Shown: positions 1 to 8,500 of the stretch, in pieces
Layout of the letters: the number at the start of each line of letters is the position of its first letter
Numbering within the stretch: the first letter of the stretch is position 1
Translations under genes and position numbers: made by a program
NCBI GenBank assembly: GCA_947626485.1
Contig: CANQSG010000045.1
Span: 1-12,788, forward strand
Source of the DNA: an uncultured Clostridia bacterium
GTDB taxonomy: Bacteria; Bacillota; Clostridia; Oscillospirales; Acutalibacteraceae
Direction: 5' to 3'
DNA: 12,788 nt
The notes under the pieces: model-generated
Database searches by the model: none
What the model saw: only the letters and a program-made list of their open reading frames with translations
Told to the model about the DNA's origin: nothing

Positions 1-2265
1 AAGGCGTTTTGCCTGGAAAAGCTCGTCCTGACGCCGCCCGAGACCCTGCGCAGCTACGCCGAGGTCGCGGGAAATTATGCGAATTACGCCCCCTATGACG
101 GGGAACCGATCGTCGTGGAGGCGGAATCGCCCCTGCGCCGCAACGCCTACGCCCTGACCGCCAAAAGCGATCAGAGCACGGCTGCCGTTTCCCCCGCGAG
201 CCCGAACCACGCCGTGATGAACTACATCGGCGGCACCACCTGGAACCAGCCGGGCTGTGAAATCACTTATCAAATTCACGTCCCGAAGGACGGGCTGTAT
301 CAGCTCGGCTTTGCCTTCAAGCAGAGCTACGTCACCGACGGCGACGTTTACCGCTGGCTGCGCATCGACGGCAAGACCCCCTTTGCCGAAGCCGCCGCCA
401 TCCGCTTCCCCTACGCCTCGAAATGGCAGAGCGAAGTCTTTGCCGATGGGGAAGGGAACCCCTGCCTGCTGTACCTGACCGCGGGCGACCACACGCTCTC
501 CCTCTCCGCCACGCTGTCCGACGTCGCCGAGGTCTTCCGCCGCCTCGACGAGATCGTCAGCCCCTTGGGCGACCTCTACCTCGACATCGTGATGATCACG
601 GGCGAATCGCCCGACGCGAACCGCGATTACGAGCTGCAAAATCAAATTCCCGGCTTCGAGCAGACGCTGCGCGACGCTTACGATAAAATGGAGGCGCTGC
701 GCGCCGACCTCGAAACCCGGCTGCACGTCAACGGCGAGCTGGGCGGCGCCCTCAAAAACATGGCGCGCATCGTGCGCGAAATGTGCGACAACCTCTATGA
801 CGCCCACCTGCAAGTCCAGTCCTACAGCTCGGCGCAGCAGACCCTGAGCGCCTGGCTCTACGACATCAAAAACATGTCGCTCTCGCTCGATCGCATCGTG
901 CTTTCCGCTCCCGACCGCCCGCTCAAAATCGGGAACGTGAGCCTTTGGGAGCGGCTGCGCTTCTTCCTGCTGCGCTACGCCGATTCCTACACCTCCAACG
1001 CCGCTTCGGTCGAGAGCAGCGAGGACGCCGCCATGCCTTCGATCAAGCTTTGGGTCAACTGGGGCCGCGACCAGGTCAAGGTGCTCAACGCCCTGATCCA
1101 GGACAGCTTCACCCCGCAAAACGGCGTGAACATCAAGGTCGAGCAAGTCAACGCGACGCTCGTGCAGGGCGTCATTTCGAACAACTCGCCCGACCTCTAT
1201 CTCAACATGGCGCGCACCGAGCCGGTCAACCTCGCCATGCGCGGCGTGCTCTACGACCTGCGCAATTTCCCCGATCTCGAACAGGTGCTCGCCGAGAATT
1301 TCTACCCCGACGCCGACATTCCCTATCGCTATCACGGCGGGCTCTACGCCCTGCCCGACACCCAGAATTTCTTCGTCACCTTCTACCGCACCGATATTTT
1401 CGACAAGTTAGGGCTGCGTGTGCCGAAAACCTGGGAGGATTTCCTCTCGGTGACGGGGCTGCTCCAGCGCAACAAGATGAACGCCTATCTGCCCTATACC
1501 AAGCTCGGCGCGGCAGGTACGGTCAACGTCGGTGCGGGCGGGTTGACGATCTTCCCGACCATGCTGATGCAGCGCAACGCCTCGCTTTATAACGACGCGC
1601 TCGACGCCACCAACCTCGCCGGCGAGGCCTCGGTCGACGCCTTCAAGTTTTGGACGTCGTTCTACACCGAATACAGCCTCGATCAGGACGCGAATTTTTA
1701 CCAGAAATTCCGCGTCGGCACGATGCCGCTCGGCATCGCGAGCTACACGCAGTATCTGACCTTCCGCATCGGCGCGCCCGAGATCACCGGCAAGTGGGCG
1801 ATCGCCCCGCTGCCCGGCATGCCGCAGGCCGACGGCAGCGTCAACAACATCTGCTCCGGCGCCGGGACGGGCGTCTCGATCATGCGCTCCTGCCGCAATA
1901 AGGACGCCGCCTGGGCGTTTGTGAAATGGTGGGTCTCCGCCGAGACGCAATACCGCAATTCGGCGGAGGTCGAGGCGATCCTCGGCGAATCGGGGCGCAT
2001 TTCCTCCGCCAACCCGACGGCCGTTTCCCGCCTCGCCTGGGACGATGCGGCGCTTTCCGTCCTGCTCGAGCAGTGGGATAAGGTCCGCGAAATCCCCGAG
2101 GTGCCGGGCAGCTATTACGTCTCGCGCTCGATCGACCAGGCCTTCTGGGCGACGAAGAACGGCAAAAAGTCCGCGAAGGAAGCCATCCTCGACTGGGCGC
2201 AGACGAGCGACAAGGAAATCGCCCGCAAGATCCGGGAGTACGCCGGCAAGGAGTTTGGAGGCTAA
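1..2265 (+). CDS. Large carbohydrate ABC transporter solute-binding protein, 5' end outside the window
   Basis: The frame is open from base 1 to TAA at 2263-2265 (754 residues seen), so the start and signal peptide lie upstream. Residues here count from base 1. Residues 2-14 (AFCLEKLVLTPPE) look like the last strand of one jelly-roll domain. Residues 40-200 look like a second one: they begin with VEAES, as CBM6/35 modules often do, and end with DLYLDIVMITGE. Residues about 205-335 are helical and charged. From about 348 (IKLWVNWGRDQ) to the end the protein reads as a family 1 extracellular solute-binding fold, with typical stretches such as VPKTWEDF (W478) and APLPG. By family knowledge it captures oligosaccharide outside the cell and delivers it to the permeases encoded just downstream. 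The extra domains make it about twice the usual length. The solute-binding call is firm; the CBM35-like call is from pattern only, and the sugar is unknown. Confidence 0.88.
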   Translation, partial: KAFCLEKLVLTPPETLRSYAEVAGNYANYAPYDGEPIVVEAESPLRRNAYALTAKSDQSTAAVSPASPNHAVMNYIGGTTWNQPGCEITYQIHVPKDGLYQLGFAFKQSYVTDGDVYRWLRIDGKTPFAEAAAIRFPYASKWQSEVFADGEGNPCLLYLTAGDHTLSLSATLSDVAEVFRRLDEIVSPLGDLYLDIVMITGESPDANRDYELQNQIPGFEQTLRDAYDKMEALRADLETRLHVNGELGGALKNMARIVREMCDNLYDAHLQVQSYSSAQQTLSAWLYDIKNMSLSLDRIVLSAPDRPLKIGNVSLWERLRFFLLRYADSYTSNAASVESSEDAAMPSIKLWVNWGRDQVKVLNALIQDSFTPQNGVNIKVEQVNATLVQGVISNNSPDLYLNMARTEPVNLAMRGVLYDLRNFPDLEQVLAENFYPDADIPYRYHGGLYALPDTQNFFVTFYRTDIFDKLGLRVPKTWEDFLSVTGLLQRNKMNAYLPYTKLGAAGTVNVGAGGLTIFPTMLMQRNASLYNDALDATNLAGEASVDAFKFWTSFYTEYSLDQDANFYQKFRVGTMPLGIASYTQYLTFRIGAPEITGKWAIAPLPGMPQADGSVNNICSGAGTGVSIMRSCRNKDAAWAFVKWWVSAETQYRNSAEVEAILGESGRISSANPTAVSRLAWDDAALSVLLEQWDKVREIPEVPGSYYVSRSIDQAFWATKNGKKSAKEAILDWAQTSDKEIARKIREYAGKEFGG
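2257..2261 (+). promoter_or_regulatory. Ribosome binding site of the first permease, inside the end of the solute-binding gene
   Basis: GGAGG overlaps the last sense codons of the upstream gene and sits 7 bases before the ATG at 2269. It supports that start and suggests coupled translation of the binding protein and its permease. Confidence 0.75.
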
Positions 2266-2268
2266 CGT

Positions 2269-3171
2269 ATGAGACAGAAAAACAAACACTCCGCCGCCTT
2301 TTGGGAGCGCGCGCAGGTCTATCTGCTCATCGGTCCCTTCCTGATCCTCTTTTTCCTGATGACGGTGCTGCCGGTGCTCTCCTCGATCGCGCTCAGCTTC
2401 TTCCATTACGACATGGTCTCGATGCCGTCCTTCGCGGGATTGGACAATTATCTGCGCATGTTTTTGCAGGACGACGTGTTTCCCACGATTTTGAAAAACA
2501 CGATCGTGCTTGCGGTGCTGACCGGCCCCGCGGGCTTCCTGCTCTCCTTCGTGCTGGCGTGGATGATCAACGAATTCCGCCCGGCGGTGCGCACCTTTCT
2601 CTCGTTTTTGTTCTACGTGCCGACCCTCGTCGGCAACGCGCTTTACATCTGGACGGTCATTTTCTCGAGCGACAGCTACGGCTATATGAACAGCTTCCTG
2701 CTCTCGCTCGGCGTAATCACCTCCCCGAAGCAGTGGTTTTCGGACGAGGCGCTGATCGTGCCGATCGTCGTCATCATCCAGCTTTGGATGAGCATGGGCA
2801 TCTCCTTCCTGTCCAACATTTCGGGTCTGCAAAACATCAACCCCGAGCTCTTCGAGGCCGGCGCGGTCGACGGCATTCGCAACCGCTGGCAGGAGCTTTG
2901 GTACATCACGCTGCCGAGCATGCAGCACATGCTGCTTTTCAGCGCGGTCATGCAGATCGCGAGCGCCTTTTCCATCAGCAGCATCATCACGACGTTGGCG
3001 GGCTACCCGACGGTCGGCTACGCCGCCGATACCGTCGTCTCCTACCTGACCGACGTCGGCTCGGTCAAGTACGAAATGGGCTATGCGTCGGCGCTGTCCG
3101 TCCTGCTGTTCCTTTTGATGTTCGGCACGCGGTCGGTCATCGTCCGCCTGCTCAAGAAAGTGGGGCAGTGA
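2269..3171 (+). CDS. Sugar ABC transporter permease, MalF/UgpA type (first pair)
   Basis: This 300-residue integral membrane protein should form one half of the translocation pore of a CUT1-type carbohydrate importer. A first hydrophobic segment at about residues 18-42 is followed by five more, giving the six helices usual for the family at its usual length. The cytoplasmic EAA loop that contacts the ATPase is at residues 196-202 (EAGAVDG), followed by the typical ITLPSM stretch. The second residue of the consensus alanine pair is Gly, which is common in MalF-type subunits. The ATG is 7 bases after GGAGG and 3 bases after the binding-protein stop codon. The next permease begins one base after this gene's TGA, so the two are translated together. 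The family is certain; the substrate is not. Confidence 0.93.
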   Translation: MRQKNKHSAAFWERAQVYLLIGPFLILFFLMTVLPVLSSIALSFFHYDMVSMPSFAGLDNYLRMFLQDDVFPTILKNTIVLAVLTGPAGFLLSFVLAWMINEFRPAVRTFLSFLFYVPTLVGNALYIWTVIFSSDSYGYMNSFLLSLGVITSPKQWFSDEALIVPIVVIIQLWMSMGISFLSNISGLQNINPELFEAGAVDGIRNRWQELWYITLPSMQHMLLFSAVMQIASAFSISSIITTLAGYPTVGYAADTVVSYLTDVGSVKYEMGYASALSVLLFLLMFGTRSVIVRLLKKVGQ

Positions 3172-3172
3172 G

Positions 3173-4078
3173 ATGGCAAAAAAGCATTCCTTCCGCCTGC
3201 GCTTTCCCGCCCGAAGAACTGCCGGCTCCGTGCGCAAATACACCCGCTCGCGCTTCGGCAATTTCCTGTTTTTCGCCTTTTTGTTCCTGTTGTGCGCCTT
3301 TTCGGTGCTGCCGCTGGTCTATTCGGTTGTGACCTCGTTTAAGCCGCTCGACGAGCTGCTGCGCTTCCCGCCGACGCTGTTGACGGTGCGCCGCCCCACG
3401 CTGCGGAATTACGCCGCGCTGCCCGACCTGATCGCCGGCCTGCAGATCCCGCTTTCGCGCTATCTGACGAACAGTCTTTTCGTCAGTATCGCCGGGACGG
3501 TGCTGCACGTCATCGCGGCGACCGCCGCCGCCTTTGTGCTCTCGAAAATCGAGCTGAAACACAAGGCGGGCATCTTCTTAATCATCCAGCTGTCGCTGCT
3601 CTTCAACGCCTACACGCTGAACATCCCGCGCTACCTCGTCTATAACGGCATGCACATCATCGACACCTACTGGGTCTACATCCTGCCCGCGATCCCGTCC
3701 TCGATGGGCGTCTTTCTGATGAAGCAGTACATGGACGGTTACATTCCCGACGCGCTGATCGAGGCGGCGAAGATCGACGGCGCCAACTATCTGCGCATCT
3801 TCTCGCGCATCATCTTCCCGAACGTGCGACCCTGCGTGCTGACGCTGGCGCTCTTCTCGTTCCAGACCATCTGGGCGACGATCCCCGGCGGCACGATCTT
3901 CAACGAGTCCCTCAAAACGCTGCCGACGGTCATGTCGACCATCAGTGCAGGCGGCATCGCCCGCTCCGGCTCCGCGATGGCGGCGACGGTCATTCTGATG
4001 ATCCCGCCGATCGTCGTCTACCTGTTCTCGCAGAGCAGCGTAAAAGAGACCATGGGGAGCGCCGGAATCAAGGGGTAA
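3173..4078 (+). CDS. Carbohydrate ABC transporter permease, MalG/UgpE type (first pair)
   Basis: This 301-residue membrane protein is the second pore subunit paired with the gene just upstream. A basic N-terminal tail of about 25 residues precedes the first membrane helix, and the SVVTSFKPLDEL stretch after it is typical of MalG-type subunits. The EAA loop is canonical at residues 197-203 (EAAKIDG), followed by GANYLRIFSRIIFPNVRP. The C-terminus ends in AGIKG, a tail often seen in this family. The ATG lies one base after the upstream TGA. No nucleotide-binding subunit follows, so a shared MsmX-like ATPase from elsewhere in the genome probably powers this pair (inference from how CUT1 systems work in Firmicutes). 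Confidence 0.93.
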   Translation: MAKKHSFRLRFPARRTAGSVRKYTRSRFGNFLFFAFLFLLCAFSVLPLVYSVVTSFKPLDELLRFPPTLLTVRRPTLRNYAALPDLIAGLQIPLSRYLTNSLFVSIAGTVLHVIAATAAAFVLSKIELKHKAGIFLIIQLSLLFNAYTLNIPRYLVYNGMHIIDTYWVYILPAIPSSMGVFLMKQYMDGYIPDALIEAAKIDGANYLRIFSRIIFPNVRPCVLTLALFSFQTIWATIPGGTIFNESLKTLPTVMSTISAGGIARSGSAMAATVILMIPPIVVYLFSQSSVKETMGSAGIKG

Positions 4079-4083
4079 GGAGG
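4079..4083 (+). promoter_or_regulatory. Ribosome binding site that decides a GTG start
   Basis: GGAGG begins right after the upstream TAA and lies 8 bases before GTG at 4092. It selects that codon, which places a complete signal peptide at the N-terminus of the next protein. Confidence 0.75.
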
Positions 4084-4091
4084 CAAACGAC

Positions 4092-6218
4092 GTGCTAAAG
4101 AACTCATCCGTGCGAAAATCCTTCGCATCGCTTCTGCTCGCGGCCGTTTTGTTGTTTGCCGTCGCGATCCCCGCCTTTGCCGACGCGTCCGGCACCCAGG
4201 CGGCGGGCTCGGAAGAAATGCCGTTTACAACTTATACCTACTGGGACGGCGTCGGCGCCGCCGAAAAGACGAAGGTCTTCTGCAAGCCGATGTACACCGT
4301 CAAGACCCTCATCGACGCCCACAGCCTCGGCGCCGCCGCCTTTGGCAGCGTCGACGACGTCTGCACCGCCGACGGCCTGACCTATCTGCTCGACGGCACC
4401 TCGTCGAAAATCTACGTGCTCGACGCCGACTATCGCCTCTTGCGCGTCATCGGCGACCTGACCGATTCCGCCGGCAGCCCCGTTTCCTTCGCGGGCGCGC
4501 AGGGCATTTTCGTCAAGGGCACCCAGCTTCTCGTCGCCGACACGAAAAACGCCCGCGTCCTCGTCCTCACGACCGACGGCAAATGGCAGCGCACGCTGCC
4601 GCTGCCGGATTCGAAGATCATCCCGAGCGACTTTAAATATACCCCCATCCGCGTCGCCGTCGATTCCCGCGATTACCTTTACGTCGCGTCGGACGGTTCG
4701 TATTACGGCGCGCTGGTCTACTCGCCCGAGATGGAATTCCTCGGGTTTTACGGCGCGAACACCGTCGCCGTCTCGATCGGCGAGGCGCTGCGCAGCTTTA
4801 TCACCGACCTTTTCTCGACCGACGCGAAGCGGGCGGGCTCGGTGCGCGCGCTGCCCTATCAGTTCACCGATTTCGCGATCGGCCCGCACGATTTTGTCTA
4901 CACCGTAACGGCGACGGCGGATCAGGCGGCAGGGCAGATCAAGCGCCTGAATCCGGGCGGCAAGGACGTGCTCGGGAAGGAAAGCTTTAACTTCGCCGAC
5001 GACGCCACCCATCTCGCGACCGTCCCGGCGCTGCGCGCCATCGACGTCGACGAGGACGGCTTTTTCTACGCGCTGCAAAGCAACGCCGCCAACCGCGTCT
5101 TTTGGTACGACCGCGAGAGCAATTTAATCTGCGTCTTCGGCACGAGCAACAGCGTGCAGGCGCAGAAGGGCACCCTTGCGATGGGCGGCTCGGTCGCCGT
5201 CAACGGCACCGACGTCCTCGTCACCGACAGCGTCAGCAAAAACGTCACGGTCTTTTCGATCACCCCCTACGGCGAACTCGTCCGCAGCACCCAGCTCTCT
5301 ACACTCGACGACGATTTCGGCGCGACGGTTGAGAACTGGAACAAGGTGTTGCAGGCCGACGTCAACTGTCAGCTGGCGTACCGCGGCCTCGCCAAGGCGG
5401 CGTACACGCAGGGCGACTACCGTGCGGCGCTGCGCTATGCGCGGCAGGGCACCGACCGCGAGACCTACGCTTCCGCCTTCGTCAAGCAGCGCACCGCCTT
5501 CCTCGAAACCTGGTTCACGCCCCTGTTTTTGGGGCTGGTCGTCCTGATCGCCGCCCTCGCGTTCCTGCTGCGGCTCAAACACAAAAAGGGCGTCCGGCTG
5601 CTGAAAAACGAGCGCCTGCGCAACCTCTTCTCCTGCGTGGCGCACCCCTTCGAAGCCTTCCGGCTCGTCAAGGAAAAGGGCATGGGTTCGCTCCCGGCGG
5701 CGACGGTTCTGCTCGCACTGTTTTACCTCCTTTCCGCCCTGCGCGACACCGCCTCGGGCTTCGCCTTCAGCCACTTCGACGCCTCGAATTACAACGCCTT
5801 TTTCGTCCTGCTGCGCACCGTCGCGCTCGTGCTGCTCTTCGTCGTCTGCAACTGGCTCGTCTGCGTGCTGATGGGCGGCATCGGCAGGCTGCGGGAGATT
5901 TACACCGTCACCTGTTACAGCCTGCTTCCCGTGATCGTCTCGACGGTCGTCTCGATCGCCTTTTCGCACCTGCTCTCGCCCGACGAATTCGTCTTTGTGC
6001 AGATCTTCAACGCCGTCTGCGTGGGGTATACCTTCTTCCTGCTCGCGGTCGGCATCATGAAGGTGCACGATTTCGGCTTCGGCCGCTTCCTCGGGACGAC
6101 GGCGGTCACCGTCATCGCCATGATGATCCTCGTCTTCCTGATTTTCTTGATCTTTATGTTGGGACAACAGGTTTACGCCTGGATCGAAACCGTCTTCACC
6201 GAAATCCGATACCGCTGA
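4092..6218 (+). CDS. Secreted beta-propeller / TPR protein with a C-terminal Yip1-type membrane domain
   Basis: The 708-residue protein starts at GTG behind a good GGAGG. Residues 1-30 are a signal peptide, with probable cleavage after AFA. Residues about 80-400 hold roughly six NHL-like propeller repeats, each a variant of 'gly, x-x-YVAD, variable, I-x-VLD, xG'; examples are TYLLDGTSSKIYVLD (97-111), a repeat from Q137, one near 258-293, IDVDEDGFFYAL (317-328) and one from 365. Residues about 414-460 look like a TPR (alanine-rich helices around W416). A membrane helix starts near W474, and from N511 the chain matches a Yip1-family domain (NLFSCVAHPFEAF, then about five helices). The propeller and TPR should sit outside the cell, anchored by the membrane part. 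Its place between two permease pairs suggests a role in substrate sensing, docking or transporter assembly. That role is inference; no catalytic residues are recognised. Confidence 0.85.
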   Translation: MLKNSSVRKSFASLLLAAVLLFAVAIPAFADASGTQAAGSEEMPFTTYTYWDGVGAAEKTKVFCKPMYTVKTLIDAHSLGAAAFGSVDDVCTADGLTYLLDGTSSKIYVLDADYRLLRVIGDLTDSAGSPVSFAGAQGIFVKGTQLLVADTKNARVLVLTTDGKWQRTLPLPDSKIIPSDFKYTPIRVAVDSRDYLYVASDGSYYGALVYSPEMEFLGFYGANTVAVSIGEALRSFITDLFSTDAKRAGSVRALPYQFTDFAIGPHDFVYTVTATADQAAGQIKRLNPGGKDVLGKESFNFADDATHLATVPALRAIDVDEDGFFYALQSNAANRVFWYDRESNLICVFGTSNSVQAQKGTLAMGGSVAVNGTDVLVTDSVSKNVTVFSITPYGELVRSTQLSTLDDDFGATVENWNKVLQADVNCQLAYRGLAKAAYTQGDYRAALRYARQGTDRETYASAFVKQRTAFLETWFTPLFLGLVVLIAALAFLLRLKHKKGVRLLKNERLRNLFSCVAHPFEAFRLVKEKGMGSLPAATVLLALFYLLSALRDTASGFAFSHFDASNYNAFFVLLRTVALVLLFVVCNWLVCVLMGGIGRLREIYTVTCYSLLPVIVSTVVSIAFSHLLSPDEFVFVQIFNAVCVGYTFFLLAVGIMKVHDFGFGRFLGTTAVTVIAMMILVFLIFLIFMLGQQVYAWIETVFTEIRYR

Positions 6219-6223
6219 CGAAA

Positions 6224-6229
6224 GGAGGG
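6224..6229 (+). promoter_or_regulatory. Strong ribosome binding site before the DUF5696 lipoprotein gene
   Basis: AAAGGAGGG in the 17-base gap between two genes lies about 7 bases before the ATG at 6236. It is one of the best matches to the anti-Shine-Dalgarno sequence in the window. Confidence 0.7.
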
Positions 6230-6235
6230 TGACGC

Positions 6236-8500
6236 ATGAAACAAAATCTGAAAGGCGGCGTTTCGCTGCTGCTGGCGGTTTTGCTTCTCGCCTGCGGCCT
6301 GACGGGCTGCGGCGGGGAAGAGGCGCCGCTCACCACCTTCCTGCCGTACGCCGAGCTCGACGTCGCGGATGAGTCCGTCCCGACCGGCACGGTCTGCGAA
6401 AACGCGCGCTGGCAGCTTTTGTGGGACGCGTCGACCAAGCGCGTCAGCTTCGCCGACAAGGCGACCGGCGCCCTCTGGGGGCAGGTGCCCGCCGAGGCGG
6501 CCGAACCGGCGCGGGACGAAAGCGGCCGTGTCAAGAAGAACCATCCGCAGATGGAATCGGCGCTCTACGTCGTCTATCAGGACCCCAACTCCTTCGACGA
6601 CGTCACGGCCTATTCCTATACCGGCGCCGTGCAGAGCGGCGAGGTCTACACCGAGCGCATCGAAAACGGCCTGCGCGTGACTTATGATTTTTACGATCTC
6701 GAGATCGCCGTTCCGGTCGATTTCACGATTGCCGACGGCTCCTTCTCCGTCTCGGTCGACCCGACGAAAATCTTCGAGGGCGAGATCTGCAAGGCGCATT
6801 CCGTCGCCCTCGCGCCCTTCCTCTGCGGTCTGAAGAACGACGCCGAAAACAGCTGGCTCTTCCTGCCGGACGGCTCGGGCGCCGTTGTCCGCCCGCTTTC
6901 CTCCGGCGGCGTCGGCGTGGTCGACAAGCAGGACGTTTTCGGCCGCGAATTTGCCTATCAGAGCTTCTCCCGCCTGCCCGAGACGGCGCAGGTCTATCTG
7001 CCCGTTTTCGGCGCGAAGAAGGGGAACAACGCCCTGTTCGCCGTGCTGTCCTCCGGCGCCGAATCCGCCTCCCTCAACTGGACGGTCGGCTCGGATAACA
7101 TCGGCTATTCCACGATTTATCCCCAGTTCACGATCCGCGGCTTCCGCTACATTCGCCGCCCCGAAAACTTCGTGACGACGACGACGCTCGGCGCCTTCAA
7201 GATCTTCGGCGAAGGCATCGTGACGAAACCCGTTTCCGTCACCTATTTCTCCCTTTCGGGCGAAAACGCCGACCTCGACGGCATGGCGGACTGCTACCGC
7301 GACTACCTGACGCAGACCGGCGGTCTGAAGGCCGCCGCGCAGGACGAGGGGGTCGCCGCCTTTAAGTACGTCGGCGCGCTGATGCAGCCCGCCTTCTTCG
7401 CCGGCATTCCGACGAAAAAGCTCTTCCCGCTCACGACGACCGCCCAGGCAGAGACCATGACGAATGAACTCGCCGACGCGATCGGCGCCGACATCAGCGT
7501 CACCCTCGCCGGCTTCGGCAAGAGCGGCGTCGACCCCGGGCAGGTCGCCGGCGGCTTTACCGTCGCGGGCAAGCTCGGCGGGGCGAAGGGCATGCGCAAG
7601 CTCTCCGCGGCGCTCGCGGCAAAGAATATCCCGTCCTACCTCGATTTCGACCTCCTTTCCTTTACGAAGCGCGGCGCCGGATTCTCGAAGCGCAGCGCCG
7701 CGACCTATCCCGACGGGCAGGTCGTCAAATACACGACCTTTGATGATATCGGCGGCGGCACCAACGACGACCGCATCTTCGTCCTCTCGCGCGCCGGCAT
7801 CTCCCGCGCGGCGGCTCGGGTGGCAAAGCGCGCCGCGTCGCTCGACCTCTTCGGCGTCTCTTACGCGTCGCTTTCGCAGTTCCTCTCCTCGGATTACACC
7901 GTCCAGTCGTCCTACGTCGGCGGCGGGATGAGCGAGGACGTCGCCGCCTGCTTCGACGTCGCCCGCACGGCGGGGTACGGCACGCTCGCTTCTGCCCCCA
8001 ACGTCTACGCCGCGCTGTCCGCCGACCGCCTCGCCGACGTGCCGCTTTACTCCTCGAATTTCGTCATGACGAGCTACGACGTGCCCTTCTACGCCCTCGT
8101 CTTTAAGGGCTACCGCCCGATGAGCGCCGTCTCGCTCAACCTCTGCGCCGACCGGCAGGACGCCCTGCTGCGCTGCGTCGAGGCCGGCGTCGCCCCCGGC
8201 TACACGCTCTATTATCAGACCGACCCCTCGCTCGCCTCGAGCGATCATTCCTTCCTCTACGGCGGGCATTACGCCGGCAACCGCGACGAGATTATCGCCG
8301 ACGTCGAGGGTCTTGCCGACTTCCTGCGCAGCGTCGCCGGCGTCGCCGTCTCCGACTACACGAGGCTCGGCGACACCGCCTCCCGCACGACCTATGAAAA
8401 CGGCGTCTGGGCGATCGTCAACTTCGGCGACGCGCCGCTCGAAACCGAATTCGGCGCCGTTCCGGCAAAATCCTATCTCACGGGGAGGGCTCAGAATTGA
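6236..8500 (+). CDS. DUF5696-type lipoprotein with a glycoside-hydrolase-like architecture
   Basis: The 754-residue product has a lipoprotein signal peptide with lipobox LTGC (Cys25), so it should be anchored on the outer face of the membrane. I recognise the DUF5696 pattern: LPDGSGAVV at 210-218, DDIGGG at 503-508, VPFYALVFKGY at 616-626, and CVEAG with Glu649. Residues about 50-330 read as a mutarotase-like beta super-sandwich. Residues about 360-705 look like a TIM barrel, with GFGKSGVDPGQ (426-436), LGGAKGMRKL (447-456) and IPSYLDFD (465-472) closely resembling GH31/GH36/GH101-style barrels. YENGVWAIVNFGD (720-732) resembles a C-terminal beta domain. A glycosidase or a sugar-binding derivative is therefore plausible. 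The strand near 538-553 (LFGVSYASLSQFLSSD) lacks an obvious catalytic Asp, so activity is uncertain. Its stop codon overlaps the start of the second permease pair, which ties it to that transporter. Family call fairly sure; function inferred. Confidence 0.82.
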   Translation: MKQNLKGGVSLLLAVLLLACGLTGCGGEEAPLTTFLPYAELDVADESVPTGTVCENARWQLLWDASTKRVSFADKATGALWGQVPAEAAEPARDESGRVKKNHPQMESALYVVYQDPNSFDDVTAYSYTGAVQSGEVYTERIENGLRVTYDFYDLEIAVPVDFTIADGSFSVSVDPTKIFEGEICKAHSVALAPFLCGLKNDAENSWLFLPDGSGAVVRPLSSGGVGVVDKQDVFGREFAYQSFSRLPETAQVYLPVFGAKKGNNALFAVLSSGAESASLNWTVGSDNIGYSTIYPQFTIRGFRYIRRPENFVTTTTLGAFKIFGEGIVTKPVSVTYFSLSGENADLDGMADCYRDYLTQTGGLKAAAQDEGVAAFKYVGALMQPAFFAGIPTKKLFPLTTTAQAETMTNELADAIGADISVTLAGFGKSGVDPGQVAGGFTVAGKLGGAKGMRKLSAALAAKNIPSYLDFDLLSFTKRGAGFSKRSAATYPDGQVVKYTTFDDIGGGTNDDRIFVLSRAGISRAAARVAKRAASLDLFGVSYASLSQFLSSDYTVQSSYVGGGMSEDVAACFDVARTAGYGTLASAPNVYAALSADRLADVPLYSSNFVMTSYDVPFYALVFKGYRPMSAVSLNLCADRQDALLRCVEAGVAPGYTLYYQTDPSLASSDHSFLYGGHYAGNRDEIIADVEGLADFLRSVAGVAVSDYTRLGDTASRTTYENGVWAIVNFGDAPLETEFGAVPAKSYLTGRAQN
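8482..8489 (+). promoter_or_regulatory. Ribosome binding site that decides a TTG start
   Basis: GGGGAGGG lies inside the end of the DUF5696 gene, 7 bases before TTG at 8497. That TTG overlaps the upstream TGA (TTGA). The next in-frame ATG, at 8530, has a weaker site, so TTG is the preferred start. Confidence 0.65.

Noticed and set aside
115..117. GTG at 115 as the start of the solute-binding protein
   Set aside because: The frame stays open to base 1, the upstream residues look like real domain sequence, and there is no signal peptide after this GTG. It is an internal Val codon.
1408..3261. A long open frame on the minus strand opposite the binding protein and first permease
   Set aside because: Its translation is rich in Arg, Asp and Gly with no recognisable domain and no ribosome binding site. 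It arises because strong third-position G/C bias leaves few stops on the opposite strand. The plus-strand genes are clear families.
6173..8269. A long open frame on the minus strand opposite the DUF5696 gene
   Set aside because: It has the same composition-driven character: low-complexity charged sequence, no family match, and complete overlap with a well-supported plus-strand gene. Similar minus-strand frames at 4104-5078, 5124-6167, 9338-11182 and 11261-12568 were rejected for the same reason.
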